Shown here: in pieces, positions 9,654 through 17,454 of the stretch
Layout of the letters: each line of letters opens with the position of its first letter
How positions within the stretch are numbered: the first letter of the stretch is position 1
Assembly: GCF_004361815.1 (NCBI RefSeq)
Contig: NZ_SNWA01000001.1
Span: 1,612,001 to 1,676,000 of the forward strand
Length of the DNA: 64,000 nt
Reading direction: 5' to 3'
Origin: Paraburkholderia sp. BL10I2N1
GTDB lineage: Bacteria > Pseudomonadota > Gammaproteobacteria > Burkholderiales > Burkholderiaceae
Made by a program: the position numbers and the translations under genes
Notes under the pieces: model-generated
The model's input: the letters and a program-made list of their open reading frames with translations, nothing else
Databases searched by the model: none
What the model was told of the DNA's origin: nothing

Positions 9654-10841
9654 TCATTGTCCTTCCAAGCGCTGGGCCAGCCGCTTGTAGAAGCTTGGCC
9701 ACTTGAAGTAGCCGGAATGCGCGCCGGTGACGGGGTAGCCGGTGTTGTACTTGAAGTCATGGACTGTGTCGGGCACGGCCGCGGTGAAGACCGGCAGGAC
9801 CAGGAAGCCCAGCACGTCATTGGTGTCGACGATATTCAGCCAGCGCTTGGCCCGCGTCGGAGATGCGATGGCTTCGCGAGGGGTTGCTGCACGGTCCACG
9901 CGACCGGGACTGCTCCACAGCAGCGACATCTCCTCGAACAGGCCGACCTGCGAGCCGACGGTTACCCAGGCGTCGATTTCCAGGTCTGAGTCCTTGGCAT
10001 AGTGGGTCAGGATGTCGTAGACGATTTCGCCACCGAAGCTGTGGCTGATGACCACCAAGGGCTCCTTCTTTTCGCGCGAGAGTGCTGCAGCCTGCTGAAG
10101 TGTCTGAAGGACGGTCGAAGCAATCGGGCCTGGCTGCGCGCCATCCTCCCGTTCGGTCAGGTAGCGGAAGGCGTCGCCGATGAACGTGGCGAGTTTGCGG
10201 GTCAGGGGCCGGCGCGAACGGCCGACGATGGCGTGGGACAGTTGATCCGGCCCCAGCAGCTTCAGCCGTTTGGCACCTTCTTCCAGCCTGGCCCAGAAGC
10301 CGGCGCCGCCAAAGGTCTCGTCCTTGCCTGTGGGCTGCTGCGGACTGATGACATCGAGGACCTGGTCCAGTACATCGTCCTTCGTGGCCTGCGCCAGCCA
10401 GGGCTCTCCCGTATCGGCCAGGCGATCCTGGGCCAGTTGATACGCCTTGGCCACGGCCAGGATGTCCGCATCGGTTTTGGCATCCTGGATAAGGGCATCG
10501 AACAGCAGATCGATCGCCACATCTGGATGCTTGCGCGCTAGGGCGTGCAGTGTGTCTCCTGTCTGCACGGCGCCCTCGGCCACCGCAATCCCCAGCGATG
10601 GCGGCAGTTCGTTCTCATCCGGTCCGAATGTCTCGACCTCACTGCCTTTGGGAATCACCGCCAGGTCGCGCCAGAAGCTGACCCCAGCGCCGCCCCAATA
10701 CGGCGCGAATACCGGGTGTGCTGGATCGATACCGACGACTGGGGCGACGATTTCCGTGAGGAAAGCCGCCCGCACCTTCTCTTCCCGCAGATAGTCGGTA
10801 TCCTGGCGATTATTGACGCCGTGAACAAACACGAATGGCAT
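9654..10841 (-). CDS. Alpha/beta-hydrolase, lipase-like
   Basis: A 395-residue protein that starts directly with the oxyanion-side strand MPFVFVHGVNNRQDTDYL (HGVNN). The nucleophile elbow is VVISHSFGGEI (Ser268), with Ser replacing the first Gly of GxSxG. Probable catalytic Asp342 (VDTNDVLGF) and His375 (GAHSGYF) follow in proper order. A helical insertion of about 150 residues (about 90-240) precedes the elbow. No signal peptide is present, so it is cytoplasmic. The start is well supported by AGGAGG about 8 bases upstream. It is the first gene of the three-gene operon, which suggests an enzyme that acts on lipids or esters during a response, but the substrate is unknown. Confidence 0.88.
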   Translation of the reverse strand: MPFVFVHGVNNRQDTDYLREEKVRAAFLTEIVAPVVGIDPAHPVFAPYWGGAGVSFWRDLAVIPKGSEVETFGPDENELPPSLGIAVAEGAVQTGDTLHALARKHPDVAIDLLFDALIQDAKTDADILAVAKAYQLAQDRLADTGEPWLAQATKDDVLDQVLDVISPQQPTGKDETFGGAGFWARLEEGAKRLKLLGPDQLSHAIVGRSRRPLTRKLATFIGDAFRYLTEREDGAQPGPIASTVLQTLQQAAALSREKKEPLVVISHSFGGEIVYDILTHYAKDSDLEIDAWVTVGSQVGLFEEMSLLWSSPGRVDRAATPREAIASPTRAKRWLNIVDTNDVLGFLVLPVFTAAVPDTVHDFKYNTGYPVTGAHSGYFKWPSFYKRLAQRLEGQ

Positions 10842-11478
10842 GAAATCCCCTCCTAACGCAGTTATGACGTTACCTTAGCCGATAGTTGGGAGCGAATACA
10901 GAGATCCGCACCGAAGTGCGTCGCGCAGAACAATCGATCGCGATCAGTTGGCCGACCACGGAGGCGGCGCAGTGTGCTGCCTAGTCGTAGAGCGAAGCAA
11001 AGACGCCAATTCAGCCCGTACAGCCCCGTAGGTGCGGCTTTGACTTCCATGTAAATTTCCGGGTAGGGGCACCTTGGTCTGGTAAGGCTTTGCCTTGCGT
11101 CCCCAAATTAAGTTGTATATTAAGCAATAGCTTGCCGACTCATGTTTTTGTGGGATGTCGGACGCAAAGAGACGGCAGAAAGCGGCCGCCAATTGCGCTC
11201 CTACGCGACAGGCCGCTTTGGGGGAGCGTGTTTCTCGGGGATTTACATTGCGCGATGTGGGCGAATAGCGATGTCCCGCTGCGTTGGCGACACTCCACGT
11301 TGTGCGATGGACAAGAGGTCCGGCCATGCCCGTCAGCAGGCAAGACATCGCCAAGAACTGTCGCTTGTGCGACTTACCGTCCCGGTTGGTTCCTTCCCGA
11401 ATCGCCACACAATCATAACGCCACGCCCGCGGCGCAAACCGCTGCGGACAGGTTTGCGCCGTCACTCCCGCTGGCCGA
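10842..11478. other. Intergenic region between the hydrolase operon and the small acidic ORF
   Basis: No convincing gene is present in these 637 bases. A 173-codon minus-strand frame lacks domain features and a plausible ribosome binding site. The promoter of the hydrolase-caspase operon must lie just right of 10841. A perfect inverted repeat occurs at 11431-11460. Base composition looks mixed, with AT-rich patches around 11095-11150. Confidence 0.5.
11431..11460 (-). terminator. Perfect 10-bp hairpin downstream of the small acidic ORF
   Basis: GGCGCAAACC (11431-11440) and GGTTTGCGCC (11451-11460) form a perfect stem with a 10-base loop, about 20 bases past the stop of the minus-strand gene at 11479. 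There is no T tract, so it may terminate poorly or protect the 3' end rather than act as a classic terminator. Confidence 0.45.
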
Positions 11479-11847
11479 TCAGTCCGGCTCGCACGTATCC
11501 GGGGGAAGCGACGTGCAATCTTCCAAGGTCTCGTGAGCCTCTATCACAATGGCGCGTGCCTCGTTGAATGCGGCCATCGAGACCGACTCCGGCTCGAGCA
11601 ACCGGGCTGCATGACACAGGCTTGCAGGCAACCCCTTCGTGCGCACCATCTCTTCGCCGTACGGCAGGTCGTCGAGACTAAGCCGGCGGTGTTCATTCAC
11701 CTTCCTGAAGTCGTCGTCGATATCGCCGGCGCACGTTCGATAGTGTGATACCGCTTCCTGCATCTCGGCGACGGCCTGCTCCAGTTGCTCGGTCTGCTCC
11801 GAGTTTGGATTGGAGTCGGCTTCGTCGGGAATTAAAATATCGGGCAT
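11479..11847 (-). CDS. Small acidic protein of unknown function
   Basis: A 122-residue acidic, mostly helical protein (MPDILIPDEADSN.., QTEQLEQAVAEMQEAVSHYRTC, SVSMAAFNEARAIVIEAHETLEDC). The N-terminal third could form a coiled coil. I chose the ATG at 11847 because GGAG sits 7 bases upstream; an ATG seven codons earlier lacks one. No family is recognised. It is divergent from the 606-residue unknown protein with about 160 bases between them, so the pair may share a control region. High acidity would fit an inhibitor or antitoxin-like role, but that is speculation. Confidence 0.6.
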   Translation of the reverse strand: MPDILIPDEADSNPNSEQTEQLEQAVAEMQEAVSHYRTCAGDIDDDFRKVNEHRRLSLDDLPYGEEMVRTKGLPASLCHAARLLEPESVSMAAFNEARAIVIEAHETLEDCTSLPPDTCEPD

Positions 11848-12006
11848 CTTCTCACTCCAATTGTTCAAAAGGCGAAGGCCACGCCGCGCCTACGATTGAT
11901 AAATAAAGAAAAACTCCCCGTATGAAGCAGCGAATCGCCGTCCCACTCGGGAAGGCCGATGCTAGATGGCTGCGGTTTTTTCGGGAACCGGAAAGGACAA
12001 GAGGCG

Positions 12007-13827
12007 ATGAATACGCCGGCAGATAACAGATTCGCGACGATCCCGACCTACGCAGAGCTGATCGAGGAATTGGCCGTTGGATTCGGGCTGGCAGACTCGC
12101 CCGCTCGGAAGCTGTCGACGGCGCGCTCCTGGATCGTCAAGCAGGCACGCTACGCGACAAAGACTCCCCACCCCAAAAACCGCGGATTGGCGGATGAACT
12201 GGTGATGCTGCTAGCCGGTGAAGCGCCGGAGTTGGCCACCAAATTGGACAGCTGCTTTCGCCAGTACGAAGGGCTGCTGTCGCATCTGCGGGGCAGGGCT
12301 CTCTTCAGCAGGCGCAGCCATTTACATGGGCTCGCATATTTCCTGACAGGATGGGTATTTCCGCAGGTGGCAGTGCTGCTTTGGCGAGGAAAGGACTGGT
12401 ACGGACCGTCTTCGCCGCTATTCCACATTCCGGATCTGCTACCGCCATTCGGGGACGGCGACTACGACGCCGTGAGGCGCGTCAAGCAAGCGGTAAGGGC
12501 GCAGCTACATGTAGAAGGTGAAGTCTCAACGGCCGATTTCCGCAACGCATTGAACAAACTCGATGCCCGATCGGACAAGAAGCTGACTACTATGAATCGG
12601 GAGCTTAAGGCGCTTGGCGATGAGCTGCGCCCCCAGACCGATGCTGTGTTGTTAGCGAGCGTGGTCTCCAAGGCGCGCGCTGCCTATGTCGCGGGCATTG
12701 CCGTCAAGCGCTTCCTTGGACGCCTGCTCAGGCTCGCGCCTGGCAATCCCGCGCAGTTCTTGGGATCGGTTCGCTACTACTATGAGATGTTGCAGGATCC
12801 TGAAAAGGATCCGGAAGGGGCCCGCTTTATCAGCAGCCATCTGCAATTGTTCAATGAATTGATGTCATCGGACCTGCTCGATGTCGTGGATCCGGACCGA
12901 GCGGACTCGCCCTTCCTGCTATTGGTCGATTGCCATTGGAAAGCCGTCGGGGAGATCGTGCCGGGCGAATGCGCGCCCCTCAGATCGTTGTGGGCGCTCT
13001 TCAACGAGAGGAGAGTGAGCTCCGCCGCGTTCGAGTTGGCCAGCACGGCGTTCGAGCACCATACAGACTACGCCGTACTGATGCCTTACGCGGCCGCTGC
13101 CCACGCGTGTTTTGCCTTGGCGCGAGGAGATGTCCCCAATGCCCAGGCGGGATTCCATCGCGCCTTGCAGCGCGCTGACCGGCAGCAGCTCGGCGAGCTA
13201 GGCGAGTTAGCCGCGAACTGCGCGATAGCGCTGGAGGTCATGTTCAGCGCGCACTGGCGGCCAGGTTGTCTGGACCCTTTAATCACGTACCTCGCGCAGA
13301 CGAAGAAGCAGCGATCGACTCTGTCGCTGGGACACCCCACGCCCTTTTGCACGTTTTCCGACCTTCCCGCCCGCACGGCGGCGGATGAACTGGTGCTGGA
13401 CGCCATCTGCTATTTCAATGCCTGGCAGTATCCGACCGTCGTCGGTGTGGAGCGGATTTTCTGCAATCCGCTCGCCCGGTTCGACGGTACGATGGGGACC
13501 TTCTTCTCCTACTTCGATCGGGAGATCGACCAGCACGTGGGCCGCGATCTGGCAATCCAGAATGCAGTCGATCGGACCTTCAACACGACAGCGAGAGCAC
13601 AGACCGTCATACGGTTTTTGCATGTCACACCATATGAAGCGTTACGGGATCTCTGGTTCTATATGCCCCGCCTATTCGGCAGCGACGGCATCGTCCGCTT
13701 TACCGCGCTGAACCCGTATCTGGAGCGCTACATAAGACTTCCGGAGAGCGAGGAGCGCGCCATATTACATGCGCTGGATGCTGCCTGCCACGACAAGGAT
13801 ATCGGCCGGTATCATGGCCGCCGATGA
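12007..13827 (+). CDS. Large protein of unknown function
   Basis: A 606-residue, largely helical protein that I do not recognise. Residues 1-70 (TYAELIEELAVGFGLADSPARKLSTARSW is the region; note IEELAVGFGL) could be a small DNA-binding or adaptor helix bundle. The middle (about 320-420: FNERRVSSAAFELAST.., YAAAAHACFALARGDVPNAQAGFHRALQRA) has a tetratricopeptide-like helix-turn-helix character. No transmembrane segment or nuclease motif is evident. I chose the ATG at 12007; an in-frame ATG at 11959 is possible but lacks a good ribosome site. Position between a probable defence operon and a toxin-antitoxin locus makes a conflict-related role possible. Confidence 0.75.
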   Translation: MNTPADNRFATIPTYAELIEELAVGFGLADSPARKLSTARSWIVKQARYATKTPHPKNRGLADELVMLLAGEAPELATKLDSCFRQYEGLLSHLRGRALFSRRSHLHGLAYFLTGWVFPQVAVLLWRGKDWYGPSSPLFHIPDLLPPFGDGDYDAVRRVKQAVRAQLHVEGEVSTADFRNALNKLDARSDKKLTTMNRELKALGDELRPQTDAVLLASVVSKARAAYVAGIAVKRFLGRLLRLAPGNPAQFLGSVRYYYEMLQDPEKDPEGARFISSHLQLFNELMSSDLLDVVDPDRADSPFLLLVDCHWKAVGEIVPGECAPLRSLWALFNERRVSSAAFELASTAFEHHTDYAVLMPYAAAAHACFALARGDVPNAQAGFHRALQRADRQQLGELGELAANCAIALEVMFSAHWRPGCLDPLITYLAQTKKQRSTLSLGHPTPFCTFSDLPARTAADELVLDAICYFNAWQYPTVVGVERIFCNPLARFDGTMGTFFSYFDREIDQHVGRDLAIQNAVDRTFNTTARAQTVIRFLHVTPYEALRDLWFYMPRLFGSDGIVRFTALNPYLERYIRLPESEERAILHALDAACHDKDIGRYHGRR

Positions 13828-14049
13828 CTGGACGCGTCCGCTCCCTGCGCGGGTGCCGGATTCGCTCCGCCGGCGCACGACCCAGCAGCTTGCGAGGTGA
13901 TGTAAGACTGCGGAACTGCCTGAGCCAAGACCCGCAGTCATGTACCTATGCCCCTCGCGGCGCCGCTTCCCATTCGCGCTTCACGTTCGCTGGTCGCGTG
14001 GGCCTAAACTAGAAACGGCGACTATGGTAAGCCTCTAATGGAAGTTCAT

Positions 14050-15120
14050 TCATAGCTCGAACCCGTGCGGGAAGGGCAATCGCACTAACTGGTTCAGACC
14101 AGTCGCGAAATTGTGGCGCCAGTCTAGTCGCACATACTCTGGCGCCCTATCCAACAGTGCGCACACGTCATCGTGTACAGCACCCACGTCACGCCTGAGA
14201 CGCCGCGCGAGTTCTTCAATGGACTCCGGGTCGGCTCCTATGACGGCCTTGATGATTGCCCAGCGCCGTGGTGTGAGCGCCTGAAACAAAAGCTCAGGTG
14301 TCTCAAACGTGATGAATTCCCCCTGGGCTGAGCCTTTCATCGCGGAGACAAAGCGCGCGGAAACCGCGTCGCGAGAATCGACGCCTAGAGTCACGGTGCG
14401 CATATCGGGCCGCGCATCGAGATTCATATCGCCTATCGTTACTGACCGCTCCGGTTTGCCGATGATGCCTTTAAGAGCGTCCTTCGGTTTGGTGTTCATG
14501 GGCACCGTGGGGTCGACTATTTCGAGCGGTGCGTTGAAGTCGTCCGACACGCTGAGGTTGCCAGCTAGTGCACCGAAGCGACGACGCGGTGCGCCTTCGA
14601 TGCCCGGCTGAGTGCCGCCGAGATTGGCAAGCAGCTTGGCGGATCGAGAAGCGCGCTCCAACGATGTAGGGCCTTCCTGTTTGTTGTTCCACTCACCAGG
14701 CCAGAATGCAGGATCAAGCGCTTGAGAAGGGCTGTAGGGGCACGTTTCAGGAAAAAGGCGCTCAGATAGCCCCATCGCGCCGCTTGCCCGCTCTCGTGCT
14801 TCCTGCCACGCTTCGGCCAAGGTTTCAGACCAGTTCGTGCGCAGGCTCGGCGCATCTTTGAGGATGGCCGGGATCATGCCGCGCTCTTCGACAATTGCGA
14901 CGTACCACGCCGGCAGGCGCATGCCGTCCAGATAGTCCCATTGGACAAGGTTTTGCAGCAGTCGTGCGAGGCGCTCGACCAGTTCACGTCGCAACGCACG
15001 CGCAAGGCTCTCCAACTCTTCCGCGATGTTGTCGCGGTCCAGTTCGGTGACCTTGCCGGCGCGCAGTTTGGCCGCCTGATCTTCGGTCCACAGCGCAAAG
15101 TCGGTGTTGTAGTCCGTCAT
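14050..15120 (-). CDS. DUF29-family protein fused to two antitoxin-like tails and a winged-helix domain
   Basis: A 356-residue mosaic. Residues 1-140 are DUF29 (MTDYNTDFALWTEDQAAKLRAG; IAEELESLARALRRELVERL; LFPETCPYS). Residues 182-201 (FGALAGNLSVSDDFNAPLEI) look like the toxin-binding tail of Phd-type antitoxins. Residues 214-233 (DALKGIIGKPERSVTIGDMN) match the tail of the VapB encoded 1 kb away (SLKGIVKKPAKPVSIEDMN). Residues 239-335 look like a COG4190-type DNA-binding domain (TVTLGVDSRDAV.., ALTPRRWAIIKAVIGADP, SIEELARRLRRDVGAVHDDV). I chose the start at 15120 from the DUF29 N-terminus; an ATG at 15147 is possible. It follows a small membrane ORF by 8 bases. The function of DUF29 is unknown. 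Confidence 0.8.
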   Translation of the reverse strand: MTDYNTDFALWTEDQAAKLRAGKVTELDRDNIAEELESLARALRRELVERLARLLQNLVQWDYLDGMRLPAWYVAIVEERGMIPAILKDAPSLRTNWSETLAEAWQEARERASGAMGLSERLFPETCPYSPSQALDPAFWPGEWNNKQEGPTSLERASRSAKLLANLGGTQPGIEGAPRRRFGALAGNLSVSDDFNAPLEIVDPTVPMNTKPKDALKGIIGKPERSVTIGDMNLDARPDMRTVTLGVDSRDAVSARFVSAMKGSAQGEFITFETPELLFQALTPRRWAIIKAVIGADPESIEELARRLRRDVGAVHDDVCALLDRAPEYVRLDWRHNFATGLNQLVRLPFPHGFEL

Positions 15121-15128
15121 GATCTCAG

Positions 15129-15329
15129 TCAGCGGTGCTGCTCCCATTCGTCCCTGATCCTTTGCTGGTATTCAGGGCCATCAACGCCCTTGAAAGAGGT
15201 CGCGTCTATTTCCTGCATGGCGGCGTCGACCTCGCGACGCGCCTTTGTTGAAAACACTAGACGGGCGAGCCACAGGCCGGCACCCACGGCGGCGACCAAG
15301 CGGACCAATTTCATTTCCATGCTATTCAT
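15129..15329 (-). CDS. Small single-pass membrane protein, unknown
   Basis: A 66-residue protein with one predicted transmembrane helix near the N-terminus (LVRLVAAVGAGLWLARLVF) and a charged C-terminal part (TKARREVDAAMQEIDATSF.., RIRDEWEQHR). I chose the ATG at 15329 because GGAGAAGG lies just upstream; the frame extends to 15404 without a ribosome site. It lies between the frameshifted Zn-ribbon gene (17 bases upstream) and the DUF29 gene (8 bases downstream), so the three look like one operon. No family is recognised. Confidence 0.6.
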   Translation of the reverse strand: MNSMEMKLVRLVAAVGAGLWLARLVFSTKARREVDAAMQEIDATSFKGVDGPEYQQRIRDEWEQHR

Positions 15330-15345
15330 CGCCCGCCCTTCTCCG

Positions 15346-15682
15346 TCATGGTTTGTCCGTGTCGAGGTCGTCGAGCTCGACACGGACTGTCGATTGGTTC
15401 TCACGTTCCTTGACGATCCGGATCAGCTCAAACTCATCACCGTCCGGCGCTATTCGCAGCCAGGCCCCGAGCGCTTCCTTGACGCAGTGCTGGCACAGAT
15501 CGATGCTGACCATGCAGCCGTCGCCAAAGATCGAGTCGAAGCCGCCCCGATAGGAAACCGACAGTTTTTTCGAAAAACTCGGAGCAATTAGGGCCGTCAG
15601 GTGTCATGCGTCGTCCGCACCGGTCGCAGGTGCAGCCGGCGATTTCCTGCACGGTCATCGTCTTGGGCTGATAGTCGAACAT
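15346..15682 (-). pseudogene. Small Zn-ribbon protein gene with a +1 frameshift
   Basis: The frame starts at 15682 as MFDYQPKTMTVQEIAGCTCDRCGRRMTPDG, then leaves homology after EFFEK and continues as a basic nonsense tail to 15437. One base deleted in the A6 run (15565-15570, read as T6 on the plus strand) restores a sensible continuation: LSVSYRGGFDSIFGDG, IDLCQHCVKEALGAWLRI, ending DLDTDKP at 15346. The joined product would be about 112 residues with CxxC (CDRC) and CQHC metal-binding pairs, a common prophage/island small-protein type. The extra base may be a real mutation, a slippage site or a sequencing error; the run length makes all three possible. The 17-base gap to the next gene supports the corrected stop. 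Confidence 0.7.
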
Positions 15683-15700
15683 GAGCTGACCTGTTGCAAG

Positions 15701-15724
15701 CAATGGCAATGGCAATGGCAATGG
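15701..15724. repeat. Tandem hexanucleotide repeat CAATGG x4
   Basis: Four exact copies of CAATGG run from 15701 to 15724, about 19 bases upstream of the Zn-ribbon gene start. A multiple of three, the repeat cannot shift frame, but copy-number change would alter promoter or leader spacing. Confidence 0.85.
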
Positions 15725-16037
15725 GACAGTGTAGCGAAGGGGGACACCACTAGCCTATCGGGGGTGCCGTCAGGAAACGGAATAAATCGTACGTTAGCCG
15801 CACCGCACAATCAGTAGAATCAACAACCTATGGTTACCGTCCGCTGCCACGCTGGTCGTCGACAAGTACGGAAGAACGATTCCTTATCCGACAAGGGTTT
15901 CCGGGCTGCTGGCGTACGCAAAAATCCGAATCCTAAGTGCACCCCTTTGAGGGCGGCGAATCGTGTGGCGGGTGTCCATTTCGCCCTTGCATTTTCCTTT
16001 GCCTTACCTTAAAGTAAGGAATATTTGGAGGGTTACT
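15725..16037. other. Intergenic region between the Zn-ribbon gene and vapB
   Basis: These 313 bases separate two divergent transcription units. The right end carries the vapB operator palindrome and Shine-Dalgarno. I see no gene in the rest. Confidence 0.5.
16002..16019. promoter_or_regulatory. Probable VapB operator palindrome
   Basis: CCTTAC (16002-16007) and GTAAGG (16014-16019) form a perfect 6-bp dyad with 6 bases between, ending 18 bases before the vapB start. VapB antitoxins bind such repeats to repress their own operon. A GGAGGG ribosome site follows at about 16026-16031. Confidence 0.6.
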
Positions 16038-16283
16038 ATGACAGCAGCAACCATCACATCGAAGGGCCAGGTCACGATCCCGGTGGATGTGCGCAACCAG
16101 CTTGGCCTGGAATCCGGCGACCGGATCGAATTCAGCTTCAACGAGGAGACGGGCCGGTACGAGGTCTATCCGGCCACTCGCTCGCTCGCGTCGCTCAAGG
16201 GTATCGTGAAGAAGCCTGCCAAACCGGTTTCGATTGAGGACATGAACCGTGCCATCGCCGAGCAGGGGGCATCGGCGCGATGA
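16038..16283 (+). CDS. vapB: VapB-type AbrB/MazE-fold antitoxin
   Basis: An 81-residue antitoxin. Residues 1-47 are an AbrB/SpoVT swapped-hairpin DNA-binding domain (ATITSKGQVTIPVDVRNQLGL, ESGDRIEFSF). Residues 52-73 are the toxin-binding tail (SLKGIVKKPAKPVSIEDMN). I chose the ATG at 16038, preceded by GGAGGG; the longer frame to 15963 runs through the operator. It overlaps vapC by ATGA, the normal order and coupling for a VapBC pair. Confidence 0.92.
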   Translation: MTAATITSKGQVTIPVDVRNQLGLESGDRIEFSFNEETGRYEVYPATRSLASLKGIVKKPAKPVSIEDMNRAIAEQGASAR

Positions 16284-16678
16284 TCGGACTGGATACAAAC
16301 GTGTTGGTCCGCTACTTCGCCCAGGATGACGCGCCGCAGTCGAAGAAGGCGACGGCGCTCATGGAGTCCTTTTCGGCCGAGCGGCCGGGCTACGTTTCGC
16401 AGGTTGCGCTAGTCGAGGTCGTGTGGGTGCTCGGGCGCTGCTACGGCGTCGAGCGAGACCAGATGAAGGACATCATCGAATCCATGCTTGGCACGAAGGA
16501 ACTGGTTGTCGAAGGTGCGGACACGGTGCGAAAGGCACTTCGCGTCTTCGCGGCGTCAGACAAGGCGGATTTCGCAGACTGCCTCATCGAGCGGTCGGGG
16601 CACGCTGCGGAGTGCGAGTACACCGCGACGTTCGATGTGACTGCCTCTAAGGTCGTCGGAATGATGTTGATTAAGTAA
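16280..16678 (+). CDS. vapC: VapC PIN-domain ribonuclease toxin
   Basis: A 132-residue PIN-domain protein. The acidic catalytic residues are in place: Asp5 (IGLDTNVLVRYF), Glu46 (LVEVVWVL), Asp97/Asp100 (KADFADCLI) and Asp119 (TATFDVTA). VapC toxins cleave structured RNAs such as tRNA or the sarcin-ricin loop when the antitoxin is degraded. The start overlaps the vapB stop by ATGA. Confidence 0.92.
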   Translation: MIGLDTNVLVRYFAQDDAPQSKKATALMESFSAERPGYVSQVALVEVVWVLGRCYGVERDQMKDIIESMLGTKELVVEGADTVRKALRVFAASDKADFADCLIERSGHAAECEYTATFDVTASKVVGMMLIK

Positions 16679-16926
16679 TGACGGCGAAAGTCGATAACAG
16701 GGAAAAGCCAAACATGCAGGAGCGTGAGCGATGTTCATACGAACCGCTCTGTAACGCGGTTCGCAGCAAGTTCCAGGGCGAGGACGACATTCAGATCCTC
16801 TGTTGGAGAGCGCCACACAAGTGCAAACCTCTGATCTTCGTCCAAGATCGGGAAGTGTCGGTACAGCGGGTCAACTTCACGCAACCCAACAAAAAAGACA
16901 ATTTACGCATGCCGATGGCGCGATAG
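16678..16926 (+). CDS. Possible small ORF after vapC, doubtful
   Basis: An 82-codon frame starts in a TAATG overlap with the vapC stop, which would allow translational coupling. The product (MTAKVDNREKPNMQERERC.., contains three Cys) matches nothing I know, and codon use does not look like the surrounding genes. It is listed only because of the start-stop overlap. Confidence 0.2.
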   Translation: MTAKVDNREKPNMQERERCSYEPLCNAVRSKFQGEDDIQILCWRAPHKCKPLIFVQDREVSVQRVNFTQPNKKDNLRMPMAR

Positions 16927-17454
16927 TTTCGTTGGAGACAACGGTCGTGGATGTTGAGTGGGACAAGCGCCGGAAAGATGGCATGCCTCTCACACCCCTA
17001 GCTTCGCATCCTACCCGAAGGTTTCCGACAGGGGGCACCCATTAGCCGGCCGGAGTCAAGAACAAAAAAAAGTGCGTCGCAAACAGTTGCGTCAATTCAC
17101 AGCGACAACAGCGCGCCACCTTCATCGTGCAAACACTAACCGCGTCCGTTTTCTCACTCGTTGGTTGCGAACCGAATCGCACCAGACACCCGTCGGGATC
17201 AAGCCTGTCGCAATGCTCCGCGACTGCCCTGGCGGCAGTTGCCGCCCCAGAGAAACTTTGGTACCAGGCCGTGTCCAAGGGGGCTGCTTGCATTCCCTGT
17301 GGCTATCGCCGTGACGACGCCAGTCCTTTGATGGCTCACGGTCTGGGCGATTCAGCGTTCTGCATCCATTCAGATGGCGCAAGGGCGGCGTCCAAATCAT
17401 TCGGGTGGCTTCACACCAGTCCCTTGTCCTGGCTCATCGCCCCTGGCCAAACCG
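16927..17454. other. Non-coding stretch left of the IS110-family transposase
   Basis: I see no gene in these 528 bases. The part next to the transposase stop (about 17250-17454) is probably non-coding IS sequence. In IS110/IS1111 relatives a non-coding end encodes the bridge (seek) RNA that guides target choice. The element's exact left boundary is not visible because this family lacks clear terminal inverted repeats. Confidence 0.4.

Noticed and set aside
10944..11465. 173-codon minus-strand frame in the gap right of the hydrolase operon
   Set aside because: Composition looks random (many Cys, His, Arg, no domain) and it includes a perfect inverted repeat; no good start site.
13824..14012. 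62-codon frame after the 606-residue protein
   Set aside because: Low-complexity Arg/Ser/Gly product without a ribosome site; likely chance.
15701..15724. CRISPR or phase-variable coding repeat
   Set aside because: Only four 6-base units with no spacers; a multiple of three, so it cannot switch frame.
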